DNA of 12,437 nucleotides from Lentisphaeria bacterium (lineage in GTDB: Bacteria > Verrucomicrobiota > Lentisphaeria > Oligosphaerales > Oligosphaeraceae), in assembly GCA_016303095.1 (NCBI GenBank), contig JAEDMH010000066.1, positions 1 to 12,437 on the forward strand. Direction: 5' to 3'. The translations under genes were made by a program, and so were the position numbers. Below the pieces are notes generated by a model, which was not told where the DNA came from, searched no databases, and saw nothing but the letters and a program-made list of their open reading frames with translations. Every line of letters starts with the position of its first letter. Position 1 is the stretch's first letter. Shown piece after piece: positions 1-6,822 of the stretch.

Positions 1-54
1 TAGAAATCTAGAAATCTAGAAATCTAGAAATCTAGAAATCTAGAAATCTAGAAA
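1..54. repeat. Left-end tandem array of 8-bp unit TAGAAATC
   Basis: Six exact copies of TAGAAATC are followed by a partial copy (TAGAAA) before the sequence becomes unique. Each junction creates TCTAGA, a palindrome holding the CTAG tetramer that is rare in many bacterial genomes. The array starts at the first base of the window, so its true length is unknown. The same unit in inverted orientation fills the other end. No coding potential is evident. It may be a dispersed intergenic repeat that broke an assembly, or a terminal structure. Confidence 0.95.
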
Positions 55-89
55 ACCACTAGAGTCAAGGAAATTATAACAAAACATCC

Positions 90-120
90 AGGGCAGAGCA
101 TGCGCAGCAGGCTCTGCCCT
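90..120 (-). terminator. Likely intrinsic terminator of the ahcY-deaminase-kinase operon
   Basis: A perfect 10-bp stem (90-99 with 111-120, arms AGGGCAGAGC and GCTCTGCCCT) encloses an 11-nt loop. On the minus strand it is followed after a few bases by the T-rich stretch TGTTTTGTTAT. It lies about 75 bp past the kinase stop codon and is the last strong hairpin before the end array. The T run is interrupted and slightly distant, so termination may be imperfect or factor-assisted. Confidence 0.7.
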
Positions 121-121
121 C

Positions 122-191
122 TCCGTGGTCTCCGTGAGCCCGGCTTGCCGGGCCTTCCGTGCTTTCCGTGTTTCCCTCCGTGCCCTCCGTG
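122..191 (-). repeat. Degenerate 9-bp-period CACGGA repeats with internal hairpin
   Basis: Read on the minus strand, six copies of CACGGA follow the kinase stop codon almost at once. They form three pairs, each with 9-bp spacing (plus-strand TCCGTG at 122, 131, 156, 165, 177 and 186). Between the second and third plus-strand copies sits a perfect hairpin, GCCCGGC-TT-GCCGGGC, at 138-153. The block lies in the 3' untranslated region of the operon, just before the terminator stem. Frames through it encode low-complexity Gly/His/Arg/Lys peptides, which I regard as non-coding. Function unknown. Confidence 0.75.
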
Positions 192-193
192 TT

Positions 194-1093
194 TTACCTC
201 TCTGGGTGGAACTCTCCGGCAACGAGAGTTTGACAGGAGAGGCTGGCGGCGTGGAGGGCGCGGGAGAAGGCCTCCTGGGGAGGGGTTCCGCAGAGCCATT
301 CGGCGAAGAAGACGCCGGAGGCGGTATCTCCGGCTCCCAGGGAGTTCACCAGGGGGGAGGCGGGAGGCACAGGGAAGGCGCGGGGATGTGTTTCCCCGGG
401 GAGGAGGAGCCAGGCTTCCTTGGCCTCGTCGGTGCCCCCCAGGGTCGCCTGCGGATATTGTTTTCCCAGCTTTTCCATGGCCTTAGGGAGGGATTCTCCT
501 CCGGGGCAGAGGGCTTCCAGCTCCCGTCGATTAATCTTCAAGACAAGATTCGGGCAGAGTTTGGCCATGGTGGGGAAATGCCTCCCATTGTCCAGGAAGA
601 GGAGTTTTCCCTGGCTGGCCGCCAGTCGGGCGATTTTCTGGGGGAAGTCGTCGGGGGTTTCGGGAGGAAAATTTCCGGCGAGAGCCACGGCCTGGGCATC
701 TTCCAGGCAAAGGGTCAGGGTTTCCAGGAAGCGCTTTTGTTCCTCCGGGGAGAGAGGAGGCGCCTCCTCCACCAGCTCGGTCATGCCCTGGGCAGTGACT
801 AGATTGGTGCAGACCCGGGTTTCTCCCCGGCATTCCACCGCCTGGAAAAAGAGCCCCTCCTCCCGACAGGCCTCCTGAAAGCGCCTTCCCCGTGCGCCGC
901 CCAGACAGGTGAGCAGGATGGCATGGCACTCCTGCCCTCCCCAGCACCGAATGGCCCGGCAGAGATTGGTGGCCTTGCCCGCCGGGTATTCCCAGGTCTC
1001 CACGGCCCGGTTCACCTCCCCCAACGCCAAAGCGGAAAAGCGGAGTCCCCGCTCCCAGGCTGGACTGCATCCCACCACCAGCAGACTCTTCAT
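194..1093 (-). CDS. PfkB-family carbohydrate/nucleoside kinase
   Basis: This 299-residue protein is a ribokinase-fold (PfkB) kinase, which uses ATP to phosphorylate a sugar, sugar phosphate or nucleoside in the cytoplasm. The C-terminal signature NSLGAGDTASG (residues 250-260) supplies the GAGD anion hole and catalytic Asp256. The N-terminal PAGKATNLCRAIRCWGG (38-53) corresponds to the GGKGxNxA substrate motif, and KINRRELEAL (186-195) to the family's K-N-E segment. Length and motifs are closest to the 1-phosphofructokinase/LacC branch, but substrate cannot be read from sequence. I chose ATG at 1093 because AGGAG lies 8 nt upstream and the reading starts cleanly at MKSLLVVG; the open frame extends further upstream only inside the deaminase gene. 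The gene is 11 bp from the deaminase, whose TAG stop overlaps the ribosome site. The context suggests a link to adenosine/inosine disposal, which is inference. Thirteen cysteines in 299 residues is notable. Confidence 0.85.
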   Translation of the reverse strand: MKSLLVVGCSPAWERGLRFSALALGEVNRAVETWEYPAGKATNLCRAIRCWGGQECHAILLTCLGGARGRRFQEACREEGLFFQAVECRGETRVCTNLVTAQGMTELVEEAPPLSPEEQKRFLETLTLCLEDAQAVALAGNFPPETPDDFPQKIARLAASQGKLLFLDNGRHFPTMAKLCPNLVLKINRRELEALCPGGESLPKAMEKLGKQYPQATLGGTDEAKEAWLLLPGETHPRAFPVPPASPLVNSLGAGDTASGVFFAEWLCGTPPQEAFSRALHAASLSCQTLVAGEFHPER

Positions 1094-1104
1094 GACTCTC
1101 TCTC

Positions 1105-2367
1105 CTATCGTTTCCGGAACTTGTCGCAGACCCGGCGGGCCTCTGCCAGAATCTCCTCCTCTCCGGGCACCTGGCGATGGCGCATGATGAATTTGCCGTC
1201 GCAGAGCAGGGAATCCACGCAGGAGCTCTCTCCTGCGTAGACCAGATTGGAGCGCAGGTGGTAGTCTCCCACCAGATAGGGTTGATCCAGGTTGAGGAGC
1301 ATGGCATCCGCCACCTTTCCCGGAGCAATCTCCCCGGCGTCCTCCACAAAATACCGGCCGGAGGAGGTGGCCCAGGAGAAGACCTTTTCCGCCGGGCAGG
1401 CGGTGGGATCCAAGGTGCGGCATTTTCCCGCCAGGGCGGCGCATTTCATCTCGGAGAACATGGAGTGGGCGTTGTTGGAGGCGCATCCATCGGTTCCCAG
1501 GGCAATGCGGCACCCCGCCTGCTCCGCCGCAGGGAAATCGAAGATGCCGGAGCACAGCTTCAGGTTGCTGGTGGTGTTGGCCACCAGAACGCAGCCCCGC
1601 TCCGCCGCCAGACGGCGATCCTCCTCCGTCATCCAGACACAGTGGGCGAGATAGGAATGTTCCGTCAGCAATCCGCAGGCGTCAGCATATTGGAAGGGGG
1701 TCATCCCCCCGTGCTCCCGCTGACAATCCTGGAACTCCTTCTCCGTCTCCGCCAGATGCATGTGAATGGGCAGCCCCTCCGCCTGGCCCTGAGCCCCCGT
1801 CTCCCGCAACACAGACTCGGGAACGGTGTAGATGGAATGGGGATCCAGGGCCAGGGTCACCCGGGAACTGTGCCCCCGGCGCCACTCCTGCAGCACCTTC
1901 TGGTTCTGGCGATGGAGACGCTCCCGGGCCGGGGCATTGCCCAAATCCAGATAGAAGAGGCCGATAGTGGCCCGCACCCCCAGCTCCTCCACCGCCTGGA
2001 TGGTCTCCGGCAGAAAGAAGTAGCTGTCATTGAAGTAGACCGTGCCGCTCTTGATCATCTCCAGAATGGCCAGGCGGACGCCGGCCGCCACGTCCTGGGG
2101 CGTCATTCGGGCCTCCACGGGCCAGATGTGCTCTTGGAGCCAGGGAAAGAGAGGGAGGTCGTCCGCATATCCCCGCAGCAGCACCATGGCCGCATGGGAG
2201 TGGCCGTTGTAGAAGGGGGGCATGAGGGTCATGCCCTGGCCGTCGAAGGTCTCCCGGGCCTCTCCCTCCACTTTGGGGGCGATGGCGACAAAGCGCCCAT
2301 CCTGGATGGCCACCTCCTGCAGGACACCATCCTCCCGCCGTACATTCTTCAGAAGCAGATCGAACAT
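1105..2367 (-). CDS. mtaD: 5-methylthioadenosine/S-adenosylhomocysteine deaminase family amidohydrolase
   Basis: This 420-residue metal-dependent amidohydrolase resembles MtaD/SsnA-type enzymes, which deaminate SAH, methylthioadenosine or adenosine to the inosine derivative in the cytoplasm. The metal motif NGHSHAA (His56, His58) is followed by the family-typical LLRGYADDLPL and HIWPVEA segments. HMHLAE (His202-Glu207), LAHCVW (His242) and GTDGCASNN (Asp293) supply the other metal and catalytic residues. SNLKLCSGI (267-275) matches the usual SNLKLASGI, but the preceding family HNP motif reads ANT here. Length is usual for the family. The start at 2367 has only a weak GGGAAAG ribosome site 6 nt upstream. 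The gene begins 28 nt after ahcY and is followed 11 nt later by the PfkB kinase, so the three are probably one transcript. Coupling with ahcY supports adenosine or SAH as substrate; other purines or N-ring substrates cannot be excluded. Confidence 0.88.
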   Translation of the reverse strand: MFDLLLKNVRREDGVLQEVAIQDGRFVAIAPKVEGEARETFDGQGMTLMPPFYNGHSHAAMVLLRGYADDLPLFPWLQEHIWPVEARMTPQDVAAGVRLAILEMIKSGTVYFNDSYFFLPETIQAVEELGVRATIGLFYLDLGNAPARERLHRQNQKVLQEWRRGHSSRVTLALDPHSIYTVPESVLRETGAQGQAEGLPIHMHLAETEKEFQDCQREHGGMTPFQYADACGLLTEHSYLAHCVWMTEEDRRLAAERGCVLVANTTSNLKLCSGIFDFPAAEQAGCRIALGTDGCASNNAHSMFSEMKCAALAGKCRTLDPTACPAEKVFSWATSSGRYFVEDAGEIAPGKVADAMLLNLDQPYLVGDYHLRSNLVYAGESSCVDSLLCDGKFIMRHRQVPGEEEILAEARRVCDKFRKR

Positions 2368-2395
2368 CGTGTTCTTTCCCAGGGAAGGCAGGGAT

Positions 2396-3811
2396 TTAGT
2401 AGCGGTAGTGGTCGGCCTTGTAGGGGCCTTCCACGGAGACCCCGATGTAGGCGGCCTGCTTCTCCGTCAAGGTGGTGAGGCGGGCCTGGAGGGCGTCCAG
2501 ATGGAAGCGGGCCACCTGCTCATCCAGGGTCTTGTCCAGGAGATAGACCCCCACGGGGAGGGCCTCCCGGGCCAGTTTCAGCTGGGCCATCACCTGATTG
2601 GTGAAAGAGCAGCTCATGACGAAGGAGGGGTGGCCTGTGGCGCAGCCCAGATTCACCAGGCGTCCGTCCGCCAGGAGGATGATGCAATGTCCGTCGGGGA
2701 AGATCCACTTGTCCACCTGGGGTTTCACGGGAAGATGCCGGATGCCGGGAACCTGCTTCAACTCGGTGACCTGGATCTCGTTGTCAAAATGTCCGATGTT
2801 GCACACAATGGCAGAATCCTTCATGGCCGCCATGTGCTCCACCCGGATGATGTCGCAATTGCCCGTGCAGGTGACGAAGATGTCTCCCTGGGAAGCCACA
2901 TCCTCCAGACGCACCACGGGATATCCCTCCATGGCGGCCTGGAGGGCGCAGATGGGATCCACCTCCGTCACCACCACCCGGGCGCCCTGCCCCCGCATGG
3001 ACTGGGCGCATCCCTTGCCCACATCCCCGTAGCCGCAAATGACCGCCAGCTTCCCGGCGATCATCACATCCGTGGCCCGCTTGATGCCGTCCAGCAGGGA
3101 CTCCCGGCATCCGTAGAGATTGTCGAATTTGGATTTGGTGACGGAGTCGTTGACATTGATGGCGGGCACCAGGAGCTTGCCCTGGGCGAAGCGCTGATAG
3201 AGGCGATGGACGCCAGTGGTGGTCTCCTCGGAGCATCCCTTCCATTCCTTCACCACTTGATGCCAGAAGCCGGGGCGTTCCTGGAGGCAGCGCTTCAGGA
3301 GAGTCTTCAGCTCCACCTCGTCCTCATGGGCGTCGGGGCCCCATTCCAGCACCTGGGGATTCTCCTCGGCCTCGTATCCCAGATGAATCATCAGGGTGGC
3401 GTCTCCGCCGTCATCCACCACCAGATTGGGTCCTTTGCCCCCGGGGAAGGTGAGGGCCAGCAGGGTGTTCTCCCAATATTCCTTCAGGGTCTCCCCCTTC
3501 CAGGCGAAGACAGACACCCCGGCGGCGGCCACGGCGGCCGCGGCGGAATCCCGGGTGGAGAAGATGTTGCAGGAAGCCCAGCGCACCTCCGCTCCCAACG
3601 CCGCCAAGGTCTCAATGAGCACCGCCGTCTCCGTGGTCATGTGAAGACTGCCACTCAGCCGCATCCCCGCCAAGGGACGAGACGCCCCATACTGACGACG
3701 ACACTCCATGAGCCCCGGCATCTCCTTCTCGCTCATGAGAATCTCCTGCCGCCCCATCTCCGCCAAAGAAGGATCGGCAATGATGTAGCTCTCCGTTTTG
3801 TAAAGTTTCAT
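2396..3811 (-). CDS. ahcY: Adenosylhomocysteinase (S-adenosyl-L-homocysteine hydrolase)
   Basis: This 471-residue cytoplasmic NAD-dependent enzyme reversibly splits SAH, the inhibitory by-product of methyl transfer, into homocysteine and adenosine. Family landmarks are present in order: GSLHMT (His57), VVDDGGD (131-137), SEETTTGVHRL (194-204), NVNDSVTKSKFDNLYGC (Lys226, Asp230), the Rossmann NAD loop CGYGDVGKGCA (259-269), CNIGHFDNEI (His341), ATGHPSFVMS (His394) and the C-terminal YKADHYRY that closes the neighbouring subunit's NAD site. The length and the roughly 40-residue segment near 145-190 fit the long bacterial form rather than the 432-residue human type. ATG at 3811 gives the expected N-terminus, but no Shine-Dalgarno sequence is visible; the upstream bases are AT-rich. 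It is separated from gyrA by a likely terminator and leads the deaminase and kinase genes. Confidence 0.97.
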   Translation of the reverse strand: MKLYKTESYIIADPSLAEMGRQEILMSEKEMPGLMECRRQYGASRPLAGMRLSGSLHMTTETAVLIETLAALGAEVRWASCNIFSTRDSAAAAVAAAGVSVFAWKGETLKEYWENTLLALTFPGGKGPNLVVDDGGDATLMIHLGYEAEENPQVLEWGPDAHEDEVELKTLLKRCLQERPGFWHQVVKEWKGCSEETTTGVHRLYQRFAQGKLLVPAINVNDSVTKSKFDNLYGCRESLLDGIKRATDVMIAGKLAVICGYGDVGKGCAQSMRGQGARVVVTEVDPICALQAAMEGYPVVRLEDVASQGDIFVTCTGNCDIIRVEHMAAMKDSAIVCNIGHFDNEIQVTELKQVPGIRHLPVKPQVDKWIFPDGHCIILLADGRLVNLGCATGHPSFVMSCSFTNQVMAQLKLAREALPVGVYLLDKTLDEQVARFHLDALQARLTTLTEKQAAYIGVSVEGPYKADHYRY

Positions 3812-3831
3812 AAATGATTGAATTGCAAGAT

Positions 3832-3837
3832 GTTATA
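3832..3837 (-). promoter_or_regulatory. Possible -10 element of an ahcY promoter
   Basis: TATAAC on the minus strand (3837-3832) lies in an AT-rich stretch just after the probable gyrA terminator and would place the start of transcription only about 13 nt before the ahcY ATG. No convincing -35 hexamer is present at 16-18 bp. The leader would be too short for a normal ribosome site, in line with none being visible. Tentative. Confidence 0.35.
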
Positions 3838-3857
3838 AGATGAAAGAAAGAACTCGG

Positions 3858-3879
3858 AAAAAGAAGGGGCTCCTCCCTT
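3858..3879 (-). terminator. Likely intrinsic terminator after gyrA
   Basis: On the minus strand AAGGG-AGGAGC-CCCTT forms a 5-bp stem with a 6-nt loop, followed at once by CTTTTT. It begins 21 nt after the gyrA stop codon. The stem is short and includes two A-T pairs at its base, so efficiency is uncertain. A longer-loop alternative pairs an upstream CCTCCC with the GGGAGG inside this element. Confidence 0.5.
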
Positions 3880-3899
3880 TCCCGATGACCGCGGGAGGG

Positions 3900-6746
3900 T
3901 TATTCCTGGGGAGCAGGGGCGGGGGCCTCTCCCTCCTCCTGTTCCTGGCGCATCCGTTCTTCCGCCTCTGCCTGGGCTTCCTGGGCGGCTTCGGCGGCGC
4001 TTCGCTGGGCCTGGAAGGAGGCGGCGTGACTGGCCTGCTGTTCCTCCTCCTCCCGTTTGGCGGCGTTGGCGGCGGAATCCTCTTCGGAGAGATGGTCCAC
4101 CAGGGAGACATAGGCGATGGCGTCCTGTCCCTTGGAGAACTTCATCACCCGGACGCCGTAGCAGTTTCGTCCGGTGCGTCGCACCTGTTCCACGGGAATG
4201 CGGACGGCCTGTCCGATGCGGGAGAGCATAAGGAGATCCTTGTCCGTCTGGGGTTCCACCTGGAGAGCGGCCACCACCCGGTCTCCCGGGCGCAGCTTGA
4301 TGCTGATGACGCCCTGGGCGCCTCGGCGGGTCTGGCGGTAGTGGTCCTTGACCATGTGGTCCGGGGCGCCATTCTCCTCTCCCTCCTCCAGGGGTTCTTC
4401 TCCCTCTTCCCTTTCCGCCAGGGATTCTCCCTCCTGGATGGCGCCCTCCTCGGGCAGTGCGGGGCCGCCCTCTCCGATGGGCGTGCGCTTGCCCTGTCCC
4501 TGGGCGGTGATCACCAGCAGGTCGTCCTGGGGTTCGGCCACGGCCATGGAGACCACCTGAGAGGGGGTGCCATCGGGCCAGGGTTTCAGTTCAATGCCCC
4601 GGACTCCCGCCGCGGTCACGCCCATTTCCCGGACTTGGGTCTCGTGGAATCGGATGGCCCGTCCCGCATCGGTGGAGAGGAGGATTTGGCTGTCTCCGGA
4701 GGTCATCTGGGCGTCGATGAGGTCGTCGCTTTCCTCCTTGAAATTCAGGGCCCGTTTTCCGGCCTTGGGGATATGGCGGAAGATTTCCATGGTCATGCGC
4801 TTCACCACCCCATTGCGGGTGACCATCACCACGGACTTTTCCGCCAGGGCGGCGGGATCGGATTCGTCCACGGCGAGGATGGCCCGCACCTGTTCCTGGG
4901 GTTCCTGGGGATTTTCGCTATGGATGAGAGGCAGCACGTTATGGATGAAGCGTCCGGCGTCGCCCCGTCCGCTCTCGGGCAGTTCATAGGCCCGGCGCAG
5001 GCGGTAGACCCGTCCGAAGTTGGTGAAGAAGAGCAAGGCGTTGTGGCTGCGGGTGGAGAGGACCATCTGCACCGTATCCCCCTCCTTCCGGGCCTTCATG
5101 CCCCGCACCCCGCTGCCTCCCCGGTTCTGGGCGGCGTATTCCTCCTCGCTGCAGCGCTTGATGTAGCCCAGCTTGGAGAGGGTGACCACGTAAATCTCCC
5201 GCTTGGTCAGCCCGTCCAGATCCATCTCGCCCCCGTTGGCCTCGATGCGGGTGCGACGGGGATTGGCGAACTTGGCCTTGGTCTCCAGCAGCTCCTTCTT
5301 CACCACCGCCATCACATTCTCCCGGCAGGAAAGAATTTCCTCGCAGGAACGGATGGTGGCCTGGAGCTCCTCGTGTTCCCGGTTCAACTCGTCCACCGCT
5401 AGATTGGTCAATTGGGCCAGGCGCATCTCCAGGATGGCGGCAGTCTGAAGCTGATCCAGGGGGAAGCGCTCCATCAACTGGCGCTGGGCATCGTTCCGAT
5501 CCCGGGCGCCCCGGATGATCCGAATCACCTCGTCAATGTTGGCCTGGGCAATGAGCAGGCCCGCCACAATGTGATCCCGCTCCTGGGCCTTCCGCAGGAT
5601 ATACCGGGTGCGACGGGTGATCACCTGCTCCCGATGATCCACGTACGCCTCCAGCAACTGCTTCAGGGACATGGTCCGGGGACGGTTGTGGTCCACCACC
5701 AGGAACTGGGCGGGATAGGTAATCTCCAAGGGGGTGTTCCGGTAGAGCTGGTTCAGCACCACATTGGGCACCGCGTCCTGCTTCAGGGCGATCTCCACCA
5801 TGACCCCGTTCCGGTCGCTGGAGTAGTCGTTGATGCTGCTGATGCCGGAGATGACGCCAGCTTGGGCCTGCTCCCCGATCTTGGTCACCATGTCCGCCTT
5901 GTTCACCCCGTAGGGAATCTCCGTCACCCGGATGAGGAGGCGGCCCGTCCGCTCCACGGTGACCACCTCCGCCTTGCCCCGGAGACGGATGCCCCCCTGG
6001 CCCGTGGCGTAGAGCTGGCGCACCCCCTTGATGCCGTGGATGACGCCTCCCGTGGGGAAGTCCGGCCCGGGCAGCACCTCCATGAGCTCCTCCAGGGAAA
6101 TGTCCGGATTGTCGATGAGGGCCACGGCCGCGTCAATGGCCTCCCCCAGATTGTGGGTGGGCACGTTGGTGGCCATGCCCACGCCAATGCCCTGGGAGCC
6201 GTTCACCAGGAGATTGGGGAAGGCGGCGGGCAGGACAATGGGCTCCATCTCCTTCCCGTCGAAGGTCTCCCGCATATCCACGGTTTCCTTGTCCAAATCT
6301 GCCAGGAGGGCCTCCCCCGCCTTGTCCATCTTGCACTCGGTGTATCGGTAGGCGGCGGCCCCGTCTCCGTCCATGGAGCCGAAGTTTCCGTGGCCTACAA
6401 TCAGAGGCACCCGCATGGAGAAGTCCTGGGCCATGCGGACGATGGTTTCATAGACGGCGGAATCCCCGTGGGGATGGTAGTTGCCGATGACTTCGCCCAC
6501 CACCTTGGCGCATTTGTTCAGGCCGCTGGTGCTGGTGAATCCCCGGCGCAGCATGGCGTAGAGGATGCGTCGGGCGCCGGGCTTCAGGCCGTCCCGCACA
6601 TCGGGGATGGCCCGGCCCACGTTGGCGGAGACGGAATATTGGAGGTAGGCTCCCCGCATGATGGAGTTCACCTCCGTGGCGATGTCGGTGCGGGGAATGG
6701 CGCTCCAGGCTTCCGGCGGAATGGTCTTGGTCTGTTTTTCTGCCAT
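3900..6746 (-). CDS. gyrA: DNA gyrase subunit A
   Basis: GyrA (948 residues) is the DNA breakage-reunion and wrapping subunit of gyrase, acting with GyrB as A2B2 to introduce negative supercoils. The winged-helix region holds HPHGDSAVYE (91-100), with quinolone-contact residues Ser96 and Glu100 in wild-type-like form, and the catalytic Tyr135 in RYTE. Residues 360-500 form the coiled-coil tower with SLKQLLEAYVDHRE and ILEMRLAQLT. The C-terminal beta-pinwheel has a GyrA box QNRGGSG (540-546), where the classic form is QRRGGKG, and a degenerate copy QTRRGAQG (805-812). Two additions stand out: an acidic insert at about 758-800 inside the pinwheel and a Glu/Ala/Gln-rich tail from about 887. The protein is roughly 70 residues longer than E. 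coli GyrA. ATG at 6746 has AAGGA 9 nt upstream. It follows gyrB by 76 bp of pyrimidine-rich sequence with no terminator, so the two are probably co-transcribed. Confidence 0.98.
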   Translation of the reverse strand: MAEKQTKTIPPEAWSAIPRTDIATEVNSIMRGAYLQYSVSANVGRAIPDVRDGLKPGARRILYAMLRRGFTSTSGLNKCAKVVGEVIGNYHPHGDSAVYETIVRMAQDFSMRVPLIVGHGNFGSMDGDGAAAYRYTECKMDKAGEALLADLDKETVDMRETFDGKEMEPIVLPAAFPNLLVNGSQGIGVGMATNVPTHNLGEAIDAAVALIDNPDISLEELMEVLPGPDFPTGGVIHGIKGVRQLYATGQGGIRLRGKAEVVTVERTGRLLIRVTEIPYGVNKADMVTKIGEQAQAGVISGISSINDYSSDRNGVMVEIALKQDAVPNVVLNQLYRNTPLEITYPAQFLVVDHNRPRTMSLKQLLEAYVDHREQVITRRTRYILRKAQERDHIVAGLLIAQANIDEVIRIIRGARDRNDAQRQLMERFPLDQLQTAAILEMRLAQLTNLAVDELNREHEELQATIRSCEEILSCRENVMAVVKKELLETKAKFANPRRTRIEANGGEMDLDGLTKREIYVVTLSKLGYIKRCSEEEYAAQNRGGSGVRGMKARKEGDTVQMVLSTRSHNALLFFTNFGRVYRLRRAYELPESGRGDAGRFIHNVLPLIHSENPQEPQEQVRAILAVDESDPAALAEKSVVMVTRNGVVKRMTMEIFRHIPKAGKRALNFKEESDDLIDAQMTSGDSQILLSTDAGRAIRFHETQVREMGVTAAGVRGIELKPWPDGTPSQVVSMAVAEPQDDLLVITAQGQGKRTPIGEGGPALPEEGAIQEGESLAEREEGEEPLEEGEENGAPDHMVKDHYRQTRRGAQGVISIKLRPGDRVVAALQVEPQTDKDLLMLSRIGQAVRIPVEQVRRTGRNCYGVRVMKFSKGQDAIAYVSLVDHLSEEDSAANAAKREEEEQQASHAASFQAQRSAAEAAQEAQAEAEERMRQEQEEGEAPAPAPQE

Positions 6747-6822
6747 GGGAATCGGTCCTTACAAAGGGGAAATCTGCGCGTTGCAGGGAAAAGGGGGGAA
6801 GGAGGAAGAAGGAAGAGGAGGG

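Noticed and set aside
1..54. CRISPR array
   Set aside because: The unit is 8 bp with no spacers and there are no cas genes.
48..299. Small minus-strand frame rich in Gly/His/Lys through the CACGGA repeats
   Set aside because: It overlaps the end of the kinase gene in another frame, and its composition comes from the DNA repeat; no ribosome site was seen.
2222..3817. Long plus-strand open frame opposite ahcY, and similar long plus-strand frames opposite gyrA, gyrB, mtaB and the deaminase
   Set aside because: They mirror conserved minus-strand genes, have no ribosome sites, and give low-complexity His/Gly/Arg-rich proteins typical of antisense frames in GC-rich DNA.
6324..6462. Quinolone-resistance mutation in GyrA (Glu100 where E. 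coli has Asp87)
   Set aside because: Ser at the first key position is intact and Glu at the second is the normal residue in several wild-type bacterial GyrA proteins, so no resistance is implied.
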